The notes below the pieces were generated by a model. The model had not been told where the DNA came from. It ran no database searches and saw nothing but the letters and a program-made list of their open reading frames with translations. Made by a program: the position numbers and the translations under genes. This document shows, piece by piece, positions 1-7,959 of a stretch of DNA of 64,000 nucleotides (positions within the stretch are counted from its first letter, which is position 1; each line of letters begins with the position of its first letter). Source of the stretch: Pelagimonas varians (GTDB lineage: Bacteria > Pseudomonadota > Alphaproteobacteria > Rhodobacterales > Rhodobacteraceae); NCBI RefSeq assembly GCF_003208435.1, contig NZ_QKMF01000005.1, forward strand, positions 62,001 through 126,000. The letters are read 5' to 3'.

Positions 1-115
1 AGACTTTGTCGTAGTCGGCAGTCCAGCGCGTCATACCCATCAAAAGCAACAAGGGCATGAGCACAATGAGCGGCAAAAGAGCGAGAATCAAAAGACGCAG
101 TCGGACAGACGACAT
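1..115 (-). CDS. Sensor histidine kinase, N-terminal fragment (runs off the left edge)
   Basis: Only the first 38 codons lie in the window. The ATG is at 115-113 on the minus strand. The product begins with basic residues (MSSVRLRLL), then one long hydrophobic stretch rich in Leu and Ile, then a polar segment starting MTRWTADYDKV. This N-terminal pattern, with one membrane anchor and a short charged exit, is what I know from membrane histidine kinases of Rhodobacteraceae, but no kinase domain is visible here. The family call is therefore inference from about 38 residues. The next gene upstream (the MORN protein) is on the same strand, with about 64 bp between. Confidence 0.5.
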   Translation of the reverse strand, partial: MSSVRLRLLILALLPLIVLMPLLLLMGMTRWTADYDKV

Positions 116-179
116 GGGGGCTCCGGCTATGGGTTGTCGGATACCTTATCGATCAGTCTTGGACTGCGCAAATGCGGCG

Positions 180-1619
180 TTATTCGTCCGTTGCAGGGGC
201 GGCATCGTCTTCGGCTTCCGTTTGAGGTTTGCCGGTCAGCGCGCCGTTCACCCAGTCGCCATCGGCTTCTTCGCCCGTTGCATAGCGCATGGTGCCTGTG
301 CCCTGACGTTTGCCATTTTTGAAGCTGCCAGTGTAGACGTCGCCATTGGCATAGGTTGCCGTCCCTTGACCGCTGATTTCACCGCGTTCCCAATTGCCGT
401 CGTAGATAAATCCGCCGCCCATGGTGATGATGCCTTGGCCGTGGCGTTGGCCGTCGCGGAACTGACCTTCGTATAAGGTGCCGTCCGGATATGTTGCTTT
501 GCCTGCGCCGTGACGCTGGCCGTCTTTCCAGTCACCCTCATAGCGGTATCCGTCCGGGTAGGTCATGATGCCAAAGCCGTTGTTGCGGGCGTTTACCCAT
601 TCGCCGGTATAGACAAGCCCGTTTGCATATGTGGCCTCCCCGCGGCCTTGAATCACGCCGTCAACCCAGTCGCCATCAAAGGTTGACCCGTCGGGATAGG
701 TGATTTTCCCCTTCCCATTGGCCAAATCGCCGTTGAATGCGCCTACATAGACAGACCCGTCTGGATAGGTGACTTGGCCCTGCCCTTCGATCTGGCCGGT
801 GGCCCAGTTGCCTTCGTACCGATAGCCATCGGTGCCGGAAAAGCTGCCAAACCCGTGGCGTTGATCGTTGTTGAATTCACCTTCATAGATGTCACCATTG
901 GCATACGTGACCTTGCCAGTGCCCTCGCGGCGACCATCAACCAATTGACCTTCGTAGATATCCCCGTTGGGCTGGGTCAATTTCCCCGCCCCATCAATCT
1001 GTCCGTCGCGCCACGTGCCTTCGTAGGTCAGCCCGTCGGGCATGATGAGCTTGCCTTGGCCTTCTCGCTCACCGTCGGCAACGCGGCCTTCGTAGGCAGA
1101 GCCATCAGGGTAGGAGATCTTGGCCTCGCCTTCCTTGACGCCATTGACCCAATCGCCGTTGTATAAATATCCATTGGGAGAGGTCATGGTGCCGCGACCG
1201 TGGTGTAGCGCATTGCGGAACGCGCCCTCATAGCGAACACCGTTAGCATAGATCGCAATGCCCTGTCCGGTGATCTTGCCATCGCGCCATGTGCCTTCGT
1301 AGGTGCCACCATCGGCAAAGGTTATTTTCCCGACCCCTTCGGGTTTGCCTTTTGCAAACTGGCCATCATAGACCGACCCATTGGGAAAACGGGCGACGCC
1401 CGCTCCTTTGATTTCACCTTCGACCCATTCGCCAGTGTATTCATATCCGTTTGGCAGCCGATAGGTGCCGGTGCCGTGCTGCAACCCGTCTAGGAACGTG
1501 CCTTCGTATTCGCCGCCATCGTCGTATTGTTTGGTCAAAACCTGATCGTCTTGCGCATGGGTCGGCGCGGCCAACAGCGATGCTGCGACGATCAGAGTGG
1601 TAATGCCTGCGGTCTTCAT
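180..1619 (-). CDS. Exported MORN-repeat protein
   Basis: A protein of 479 residues with a Sec signal peptide (MKTAGITTLIVAASLLAAP...AQ, residues 1 to about 22), followed by about 19 consecutive MORN repeats of roughly 23 residues. The repeats carry the hallmark Y-x-G-x-W/F cores such as YEGTW, YTGEW and YDGQF, up to about residue 455, then a short acidic tail. I chose the ATG at 1619 because the signal peptide starts there; the frame is open upstream but lacks signal character. MORN repeats are known to form elongated beta-hairpin rods that bind lipids or proteins. An all-repeat exported protein with no enzymatic domain suggests a periplasmic or surface scaffold. No partner is evident; nadE is divergent. 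Confidence 0.85.
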   Translation of the reverse strand: MKTAGITTLIVAASLLAAPTHAQDDQVLTKQYDDGGEYEGTFLDGLQHGTGTYRLPNGYEYTGEWVEGEIKGAGVARFPNGSVYDGQFAKGKPEGVGKITFADGGTYEGTWRDGKITGQGIAIYANGVRYEGAFRNALHHGRGTMTSPNGYLYNGDWVNGVKEGEAKISYPDGSAYEGRVADGEREGQGKLIMPDGLTYEGTWRDGQIDGAGKLTQPNGDIYEGQLVDGRREGTGKVTYANGDIYEGEFNNDQRHGFGSFSGTDGYRYEGNWATGQIEGQGQVTYPDGSVYVGAFNGDLANGKGKITYPDGSTFDGDWVDGVIQGRGEATYANGLVYTGEWVNARNNGFGIMTYPDGYRYEGDWKDGQRHGAGKATYPDGTLYEGQFRDGQRHGQGIITMGGGFIYDGNWERGEISGQGTATYANGDVYTGSFKNGKRQGTGTMRYATGEEADGDWVNGALTGKPQTEAEDDAAPATDE

Positions 1620-1768
1620 GCGCGTCACTTTCCCGGTTCGGGTGCCTTTTGAGTTGACGAAACGTACCCAAGGCGGGCGGTATGGGCAATCTCTTTTGGT
1701 CATTGCGCTTTTCACCAGCCGCGCATCTGCTATTTCAGGTTCGAAATGCGTTAAAGAGGGCAGACCTG

Positions 1769-3427
1769 ATGACCGATCGTTTTCGTCTGACACTGGCACA
1801 GTTGAACCCCACCGTCGGGGATTTGCACGGCAATGCCGCCAAAGCGCGTGATGCGTGGCAGCAAGGTAAAGAAGCGGGCTCCGATATGGTGGCCCTGCCT
1901 GAGATGTTTATCACCGGCTACAATGCCCAGGATTTGGTGATGAAGCAGGCGTTTCATGTCGATGCGATCAAGGTGATCGAACAATTGGCTGCGGATTGTG
2001 CCGATGGTCCTGTTCTGGCGATTGGTGGACCTTGGATCGAAGGGACCGACCTGTATAACGCTTATTTCATCTGTTCGGGCGGCAAGGTGATCCGCCATGT
2101 GCTCAAGCATCATTTGCCAAATGAAACCGTCTTTGACGAGGTGCGGATATTCTCTTCGGGGGCACCGGCCGGACCTTATAACGTTGGCGGTGTCCGGATC
2201 GGATCCCCGATTTGCGAAGACGCGTGGCACGAGGATGTAACTGAAACCCTTGAGGAAACCGGTGCTGAGTTCCTACTGGTTCCGAATGGATCTCCCTATT
2301 ACCGTAACAAGTTTGAAACACGCTTGAACCATATGGTTGCCCGTGTGGTCGAAACCGAATTGCCGCTGATCTATCTGAATATGACCGGCGGTCAGGATGA
2401 TCAGGTCTTTGATGGCGGGTCTTTTGTTTTGAATCCGGGTGGCCAGATTGTGCTGCAATTGCCGGTCTTCGAAGTGGTGGTGGCCCATGTTGATCTGGAG
2501 TGCACCTCGGATGGATGGCGCGCCTTGGAGGGGCCGTTTGAAAAGCATCCCGATGATTGGGAGCAAGATTACCGTGTGATGGTGGAATCCTTGCGCGATT
2601 ATCTGCGCAAAACCGGATTCTCCAAGGTTCTGTTGGGCCTGTCCGGTGGCATCGATTCTGCCATTGTGGCCACCGTTGCGGTTGATGCGTTGGGGGCAGA
2701 AAACGTACGCTGTGTGATGCTTCCTTCCGAATATACGTCGTCTGAGTCTTTGGAAGACGCCAAAGAATTGGCTGAAAATCTTGGGTGCCGCTACGATTAT
2801 GTGCCCATCGCGGAAGGACGCGAAGCCATCACAAACACGCTTGCGCCGCTGTTTGCCGGAACCGAGGCGGATTTGACCGAAGAAAACATCCAGTCGCGTC
2901 TGCGCGGGTTGCTGTTGATGGCCTTGTCGAACAAGTTTGGCGAAATGCTGCTGACGACCGGCAACAAATCCGAAGTCGCGGTGGGATATGCCACGATCTA
3001 TGGCGACATGGCGGGTGGCTATAATCCGATCAAGGACATGTACAAAACCCGCGTGTTTGATCAATGCCGTTGGCGCAATGAGAATCACCGGTCTTGGATG
3101 GCGGGTCAGTCCGGTGAAGTAATCCCCGATCGTATCATCACCAAACCGCCTTCGGCTGAACTGCGCGATGACCAAAAAGACAGCGATAGCCTGCCTGACT
3201 ATCCGGTTCTGGACGGAATTTTGCAGATTCTGGTGGATCGCGATGGCTCAATTGCCGATTGTGTTGCGGCGGGTTTTGACCGGGCGGATGCAAAAAAGGT
3301 CGAACACCTGCTGTATATCAGCGAATACAAGCGGTTTCAGTCGGCACCGGGCCCGCGTCTTACGAAACATGCGTTCTGGCTCGACCGACGCTATCCGATT
3401 GTGAACCGCTGGCGCGACAACAGCTGA
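1769..3427 (+). CDS. nadE: Glutamine-dependent NAD+ synthetase
   Basis: A 552-residue cytosolic enzyme that makes NAD+ from deamido-NAD+, ATP and glutamine. The N-terminal half (about residues 5-260) is a carbon-nitrogen hydrolase amidase domain with the glutaminase cysteine in GSPICEDAW and Glu/Lys residues in the usual positions (ALPEMFITGY, LKHHLPN). The C-terminal half (about 275-552) is the ATP-pyrophosphatase NAD synthase domain with the P-loop LLGLSGGIDSAIVA and GYATIYGDMAGGYNPIKD. I chose the ATG at 1769 because it begins MTDRFRLTLAQLNPTVGD, the canonical amidase start, behind an AGAGGG ribosome site. Length is typical of two-domain NadE. It converges with the TauE gene, with only 9 bp between the stops. 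Confidence 0.95.
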   Translation: MTDRFRLTLAQLNPTVGDLHGNAAKARDAWQQGKEAGSDMVALPEMFITGYNAQDLVMKQAFHVDAIKVIEQLAADCADGPVLAIGGPWIEGTDLYNAYFICSGGKVIRHVLKHHLPNETVFDEVRIFSSGAPAGPYNVGGVRIGSPICEDAWHEDVTETLEETGAEFLLVPNGSPYYRNKFETRLNHMVARVVETELPLIYLNMTGGQDDQVFDGGSFVLNPGGQIVLQLPVFEVVVAHVDLECTSDGWRALEGPFEKHPDDWEQDYRVMVESLRDYLRKTGFSKVLLGLSGGIDSAIVATVAVDALGAENVRCVMLPSEYTSSESLEDAKELAENLGCRYDYVPIAEGREAITNTLAPLFAGTEADLTEENIQSRLRGLLLMALSNKFGEMLLTTGNKSEVAVGYATIYGDMAGGYNPIKDMYKTRVFDQCRWRNENHRSWMAGQSGEVIPDRIITKPPSAELRDDQKDSDSLPDYPVLDGILQILVDRDGSIADCVAAGFDRADAKKVEHLLYISEYKRFQSAPGPRLTKHAFWLDRRYPIVNRWRDNS

Positions 3428-3436
3428 CCGGTCAGG

Positions 3437-4252
3437 TTAGCCCAAAACAACGTCAGCGCCCATGCGGGCGATGACAACCAGCAAGAACAGCCCGAACATG
3501 ATCTCCAGCTTTCGTTTGGACAGCTTATGCGCAAACCGTGCGCCCAAGGGGGCCGATAGCATGGAAAACGGGATCACAAGGGCCGCCGCCAGTAGGTTGA
3601 CGTAACCTAGTGACCATTGGGGCAATGTTTCTACGCCCCAACCGGCATAGATGTAGCCGAATGTGGCTGGGATCGCGATCAACACACCAAGGCCAGCTGA
3701 CGTCGCAACCGCCTGGTGAATGGATTGGCCAAAGCTGGTCATAAACAAGTTGTTCAGATTGCCGCCGCCAATTCCCATGAATGTGGACAAAAACCCGATG
3801 CCAAACCCGACGCCGTTTGTGACGGGCTGTGATGGAAGGTCTTCGGCCAAGGTCCAACTGTCGCGGTTAAACAGCATCTTTATGGCGATAATCAGTGCGA
3901 TGCCGACGAAGACCACGCGCAAGACATCTCCCGACACGTAGCCGACAATAAGTGAGGCTGTGACAACTCCGAAGGGCACCCACAGCACCCAACGCCTTAG
4001 CAAGGTTTCGTTGCCAGCACCGGCGTTGCGGTGTGCCTTATACGATCTGATGGCGGTCGGGATGATGATTGCAAGGGATGTCCCTACCGCCATATGCGCA
4101 ACTAATGAAGGATCAATGCCCAGCAGTGGAAAGGTGAAGATCAACATCGGCACAAGGATTGCGCCGCCTCCGATTCCAAATAGGCCGGCCAGCAGGCCTG
4201 AAACCAGACCGGCAACCGCCAATCCTGAAGCGAGCAAAAAGAAGTCAGCCAT
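3437..4252 (-). CDS. Sulfite exporter TauE/SafE family permease
   Basis: An inner-membrane protein of 271 residues with about eight hydrophobic segments. It carries two copies of the glycine-rich TauE signature: GLLAGLFGIGGGAILVPML near the N terminus and GFLSTFMGIGGGNLNNLF in the middle. Family members move organosulfur compounds, sulfite or other organic anions; the substrate cannot be told from sequence. I chose the ATG at 4252 (MADFFLLASG) over the in-frame TTG at 4267 because the membrane protein starts naturally there. It is probably monocistronic, since the next gene on the same strand is over 300 bp upstream. Confidence 0.9.
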   Translation of the reverse strand: MADFFLLASGLAVAGLVSGLLAGLFGIGGGAILVPMLIFTFPLLGIDPSLVAHMAVGTSLAIIIPTAIRSYKAHRNAGAGNETLLRRWVLWVPFGVVTASLIVGYVSGDVLRVVFVGIALIIAIKMLFNRDSWTLAEDLPSQPVTNGVGFGIGFLSTFMGIGGGNLNNLFMTSFGQSIHQAVATSAGLGVLIAIPATFGYIYAGWGVETLPQWSLGYVNLLAAALVIPFSMLSAPLGARFAHKLSKRKLEIMFGLFLLVVIARMGADVVLG

Positions 4253-4549
4253 TTCCGGAGTTCCCAAGTCAGTGGTCGTTCCGGCGATGCATACCGGTTC
4301 GCTTCACGTTAGGATAGCGTGTCTTCCATTCGGGTCAAAAATATCGCTTGGCGATGGCAGGTCCAATGCGATTGCGGACCATTTTGAAATCGGGTGGCGC
4401 AGCGTGATCTGTTAGGAATCGCAAATAAAATGGGGTGGCCATAGGTGATTGGCAAAGCGTTTGAACGTACTGCGCCGGTCGGGTCGATCCTCCCTGCCAA
4501 AACAACAGAGCCGACGGGGCAGGACCACATCGCCCGAAATGACATACGT
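4253..4549. other. Intergenic region without a supported gene
   Basis: This lies between the start of the TauE permease and the end of the octahaem cytochrome gene, both on the minus strand. An open frame at 4309-4545 (minus) has no recognisable features and is probably not a gene. The region should hold the promoter of the permease, but no convincing -35/-10 pair stands out. Confidence 0.5.
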
Positions 4550-4573
4550 CGAAGGGGGCAAAAGCCCCCTTTG
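4550..4573 (-). terminator. Hairpin behind the octahaem cytochrome gene
   Basis: Arms AAGGGGGC and GCCCCCTT pair perfectly around a four-base loop, immediately after the stop codon (4577-4575) of the minus-strand cytochrome gene. There is no good T-tract on either strand, so termination may be weak or the hairpin may protect the mRNA 3' end. It marks the end of the seven-gene moxR-bat-cytochrome operon. Confidence 0.6.
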
Positions 4574-4574
4574 G

Positions 4575-6533
4575 TTATTGCAGCAGATCGACCCGCATCA
4601 AGCTGAGCTCAACACTTTCCGGATTGGCGGCAATTGCCGCGTCAATCGTTTCAATCGCCATGTCCCGATCGTCCAGGGCGGCATGAATACGCACCATCAT
4701 AACCCAGGCTTGGGTCAATTGCGGATCGAGAGCGACGGCATCACCGAATGCCCCCAGCGCGGCTGGCATATTGCGCGTGGTCAAACCGATTCCCGCCAAA
4801 ACCATCTGGGTTTCAGGGAAATCCGCCTTGGCCAAAAGTGTTTGCTGCCATTCGGTCGTCGCGTTTTGCAAGTCGCGGTTCATCCGGTCGGGCAGTCGTG
4901 CGATCCGCATTCCAAGAAAATTGCGTGCGGCAGCAATTCGAACCGATTTGACCGGATCAGCCAGCAACCCCACCAGTCGGACGGACCTTTCAGTTTCGGG
5001 GGCTCCGCGCTGAACGGCAATGGCGTTGGCGCGTACCATTGGATCAGGGTCCGCCAAAAGCGGCTCTAGCCGAGTTGCGATTTCGGGGTTTGCGGCTGGC
5101 GTCAGCATTTCCAAGGCTGTTGCGCGAACAATGCCGGGCAGCTCTGTGTGTTCCGCGATCCCGATCAGGTTTTCAGTATTGTTGCGCAGGTCGGTGCGTG
5201 CGGCCGCAATGGCGGAAGAGAAATGCGGAACACGGTGTGCGCTGTTGGGATACCAACGTTCGGCAGCCTCGCTGGCCCAGCGTGCGGTTTTGTCCTTGTG
5301 GCAATCGTTGCAGGCGTTTGGTGCGCGGGTGGTTAGGGTCAGGTCGGGGCGCGGTACGCGGAATGAATGGTCACGCCGCCCGTCGACGCCCATATAATCG
5401 CGTTCGATCATATGGCAGCTTTTACACTGTGCCCCCTCGGTGCCTTCGGCATGAAAATGGTGGCTGGGGTCGTCATAGGTTTTTAATGGAAGTGACGCAA
5501 AATCGGGATTACCGGCCTCGGAATGGCACTGCGTGCACACCGCGTTGCCCTCTGCCTCAAGCTCGGCTGTGTGGGCGTCGTGGCAATTGTTGCAGGTCAC
5601 ACCTTTGGCATACATTTTGGATTGGACAAACGAGCCGTAGACATAAACTTCATCCAGGACTTGACCGTCTGGATGATATAGGTTGGTTCGCAATGTGCTC
5701 AGACGATAGGCATCGTGAAATGGGGTTCCGGGCAGCGGGTTGCCATCTTCGAAAGGTTCGCGGCGTGAATGGCAGCCGGCGCATTGTTGGATCAAGGTTT
5801 CCCCGCCTAATTCCAAATCAACCGTAAACCCGTATGACGACAATCCGCCTTCTGGCGCCAAGAGTGTTTTGAACCCTTCCTTGGCCATCGCATTGTGGGT
5901 TGACCCGGGGCCGTGGCAGCTTTCGCATCCGACGCCAATTTCCGTTTGGGTGCTTGCATAGGACTTGGTGGCCGGATCAAAGTTTTTCTCAAATCCGGTT
6001 GCGTGGCATTCGGCGCAGCGGGCGTTCCAGTTTTTGTAAGGGCCCGTCCAGTGCAGGCCGTTTGATGCGGGCAGATCCTGATCGGGATACAAGTGATACC
6101 ATTGGCGTTCCTCGGTATCCCAAACGACATCAAAGGATTGAAATTTCCCCGGTGCCGTTTCCAGAATGTATTGCTGAAGCGGTGTAATCCCGATCACACC
6201 TGCTACAGGATACTCTGTCATCTCGCCATCGGGACCGTCAGTTTCGATCATAAATACATCACCATCGCGAAAGAACCGCGTCGTGACGCCTTTATGTTCA
6301 AACGAGGCATCTTCGAAATCGCCTAGAATGTTTTCAGCGGTTGGGGGTGTCCATGCTTTGGCATGATGTGATGTGCTCCAGTCCTTGGTCTCTTCGAGGT
6401 GGCAGGCGGTGCAGGTTTCAGAGCCAACATAGTCAGGGGTTGCGGCGGTTTGGGCCGAAGCGCCAGAGGCAACTGCCGCCAAAGCCACAGCCGCGCAGCG
6501 CAATGTGCGTCGAAATTCTACTAGAAATGGCAT
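4575..6533 (-). CDS. Octahaem c-type cytochrome with HEAT-like and TPR C-terminal regions
   Basis: A 652-residue exported protein. A signal peptide (residues 1 to about 28, ending ASGASAQ) is followed by eight CxxCH haem-binding motifs: CTACH, CAECH, CESCH, CAGCH, CNNCH, CTQCH, CKSCH and CNDCH, spread over about residues 40-410. After the last haem site come alpha-helical HEAT-like repeats (PEIATRLEPLLADPDPMVRA...) and one or two TPR units near the C terminus (AFGDAVALDPQLTQAWV). It resembles periplasmic multihaem cytochromes of the cytochrome c-554/NrfA superfamily in haem clustering, but the reaction is not predictable. It is the last gene of the minus-strand moxR-bat operon, 103 bp behind batD. 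Confidence 0.85.
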   Translation of the reverse strand: MPFLVEFRRTLRCAAVALAAVASGASAQTAATPDYVGSETCTACHLEETKDWSTSHHAKAWTPPTAENILGDFEDASFEHKGVTTRFFRDGDVFMIETDGPDGEMTEYPVAGVIGITPLQQYILETAPGKFQSFDVVWDTEERQWYHLYPDQDLPASNGLHWTGPYKNWNARCAECHATGFEKNFDPATKSYASTQTEIGVGCESCHGPGSTHNAMAKEGFKTLLAPEGGLSSYGFTVDLELGGETLIQQCAGCHSRREPFEDGNPLPGTPFHDAYRLSTLRTNLYHPDGQVLDEVYVYGSFVQSKMYAKGVTCNNCHDAHTAELEAEGNAVCTQCHSEAGNPDFASLPLKTYDDPSHHFHAEGTEGAQCKSCHMIERDYMGVDGRRDHSFRVPRPDLTLTTRAPNACNDCHKDKTARWASEAAERWYPNSAHRVPHFSSAIAAARTDLRNNTENLIGIAEHTELPGIVRATALEMLTPAANPEIATRLEPLLADPDPMVRANAIAVQRGAPETERSVRLVGLLADPVKSVRIAAARNFLGMRIARLPDRMNRDLQNATTEWQQTLLAKADFPETQMVLAGIGLTTRNMPAALGAFGDAVALDPQLTQAWVMMVRIHAALDDRDMAIETIDAAIAANPESVELSLMRVDLLQ

Positions 6534-6636
6534 GAGACGGGTCCTGTGGGGTTATTTAGCGCAATGATCCTTGCTGCCGCAACGAGAGGCAACAGACATT
6601 TTTGTGGATATGGTCAAAAAATGGTGTTCGCCAAAA

Positions 6637-7959
6637 CTAAGCGCCGGGTGACTTCGATGTTGGATTTAACGAAGGTAGGGCAGGGGCGGTTTTGCGAAGA
6701 TGCAGGGGCGCGTTTGTCTTGCCGATGGCCTGTGCCAATCTGTGCCACTCTTGAGACGGTGCATTCGGAGCACTTGGACCTGAGTAAAGCGTTTCGGTCA
6801 GCCTGCGCAATGCGGCCGTCACTGACGGGTCTTGATGCCCGATGCGTTTTTCCAAAACTGTCAGTTCTGCAAGGGTGCGGGTCAAGTCTTTGGATTGCGC
6901 AGCCTTCACAGCCTGAGTGCGGGCGGCACGTGGGGTGTTTTGATAGGCACGGCTGGCCTTGTCCGACAACGCAATCGCGCGCGGCCATACAAACTGCTTG
7001 AGCGCCCATGCTGCGACAATCGCCAGAAGGCCAACTAGGATGGCCTTGGCGATGTCCTTGGGATCAGGATTAAAGGGTTCTGGCGGCGGCGGCGCGACAT
7101 CAAATGGCCGGCCCGGCAGGGTGATCGTCTCTATAGCGTTGGTTTTCAGATTGTACCAAGACAAGATGATTTCAGGGGCCTCGGCCTGACCGCCGGTCTG
7201 TGCAATATAAGTCGCCTGCAAAGTGCGTGTGCCGGACAAAATACCCCTGTCGAAACTTTCGTTCAACGTGGGTTCCTGCGGGTAGGTCGCAAACTTGGCA
7301 GTTTCGGGTGCATCAGGGTCTTGGGGCGTGTCGGGTTGCATTTCGGGTGTCATTGTCACCGGATTGGTATCGAGCAGATCCGGCACAAAAAGCGCAGAGG
7401 TGCCGGTAATCTGTGCCTTGAGACGGCGCACAACCGCGTCGCCAACGGCAAGCTGACCTTCAGGTGCCTCCCAATCTTGGGTGATCTGCAATCCGTCGGC
7501 CAAAATCATTGGATTCAATTCGCGCGCATCATCTGGAATAGTTGCGGTAAACGAAATCTCAGGAGAGGGTTCGACATGGCGCAGCTCTTCGCTGCTGTCC
7601 GGATCTTTGTATGTTATCACCACATCTTGGATCGGCAGAGTTATCTTGCCTTCAGTGGTTGGATAGATCCTGTAGGTCCGGCTGACACCAGCCCATGACG
7701 CGCCATCTATCTTTTCGCTAATAGGCGAAGTCGATCGGGACGGGAGTTTGATGATCAGGCCCGGTGTCTCAAAGGTTGGAAATACCGGCGGTTGCGGCAT
7801 GAAGGTCGGAACCAATACTTTGAGCCGCAGGATGAAAGGTTGACCGACAATCACGGGTTCGTCTTCAAAGTCGACTGAGACTTTGGGCGTTTCGGCCACA
7901 CCGGCGCTGCCGATCAAAAACAAAGTCAAAACAGCAAGGGTTCGGGCCCATATCCGCAT
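6637..7959 (-). CDS. batD: BatD-like membrane-anchored periplasmic protein
   Basis: 440 residues. A signal peptide (1 to about 22) is followed by a periplasmic beta-rich region beginning VSVDFEDEPVIVGQPFILRL, typical of the BatD (oxygen tolerance) family. A single transmembrane helix near residues 308-326 (AILVGLLAIVAAWALKQFVW) precedes a cytoplasmic helical tail. BatD is known to work with BatA/BatB VWA proteins and a MoxR AAA+ ATPase; the molecular role is not settled. Its ATG overlaps the stop of the upstream batB/C gene by one base (TAATG), so translation is probably coupled. Confidence 0.85.
   Translation of the reverse strand: MRIWARTLAVLTLFLIGSAGVAETPKVSVDFEDEPVIVGQPFILRLKVLVPTFMPQPPVFPTFETPGLIIKLPSRSTSPISEKIDGASWAGVSRTYRIYPTTEGKITLPIQDVVITYKDPDSSEELRHVEPSPEISFTATIPDDARELNPMILADGLQITQDWEAPEGQLAVGDAVVRRLKAQITGTSALFVPDLLDTNPVTMTPEMQPDTPQDPDAPETAKFATYPQEPTLNESFDRGILSGTRTLQATYIAQTGGQAEAPEIILSWYNLKTNAIETITLPGRPFDVAPPPPEPFNPDPKDIAKAILVGLLAIVAAWALKQFVWPRAIALSDKASRAYQNTPRAARTQAVKAAQSKDLTRTLAELTVLEKRIGHQDPSVTAALRRLTETLYSGPSAPNAPSQEWHRLAQAIGKTNAPLHLRKTAPALPSLNPTSKSPGA

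Noticed and set aside
774-1166. Long plus-strand frames inside the MORN gene
   Set aside because: They mirror the repeats of the MORN protein on the other strand and have no features of their own.
2273-3175. 300-codon minus-strand frame inside nadE
   Set aside because: It lies wholly within an unmistakable NAD synthetase gene; the translated product has no family character.
4309-4545. Open frame on the minus strand between the TauE gene and the cytochrome gene
   Set aside because: No ribosome site, no signal or domain, and composition unlike the neighbouring genes.
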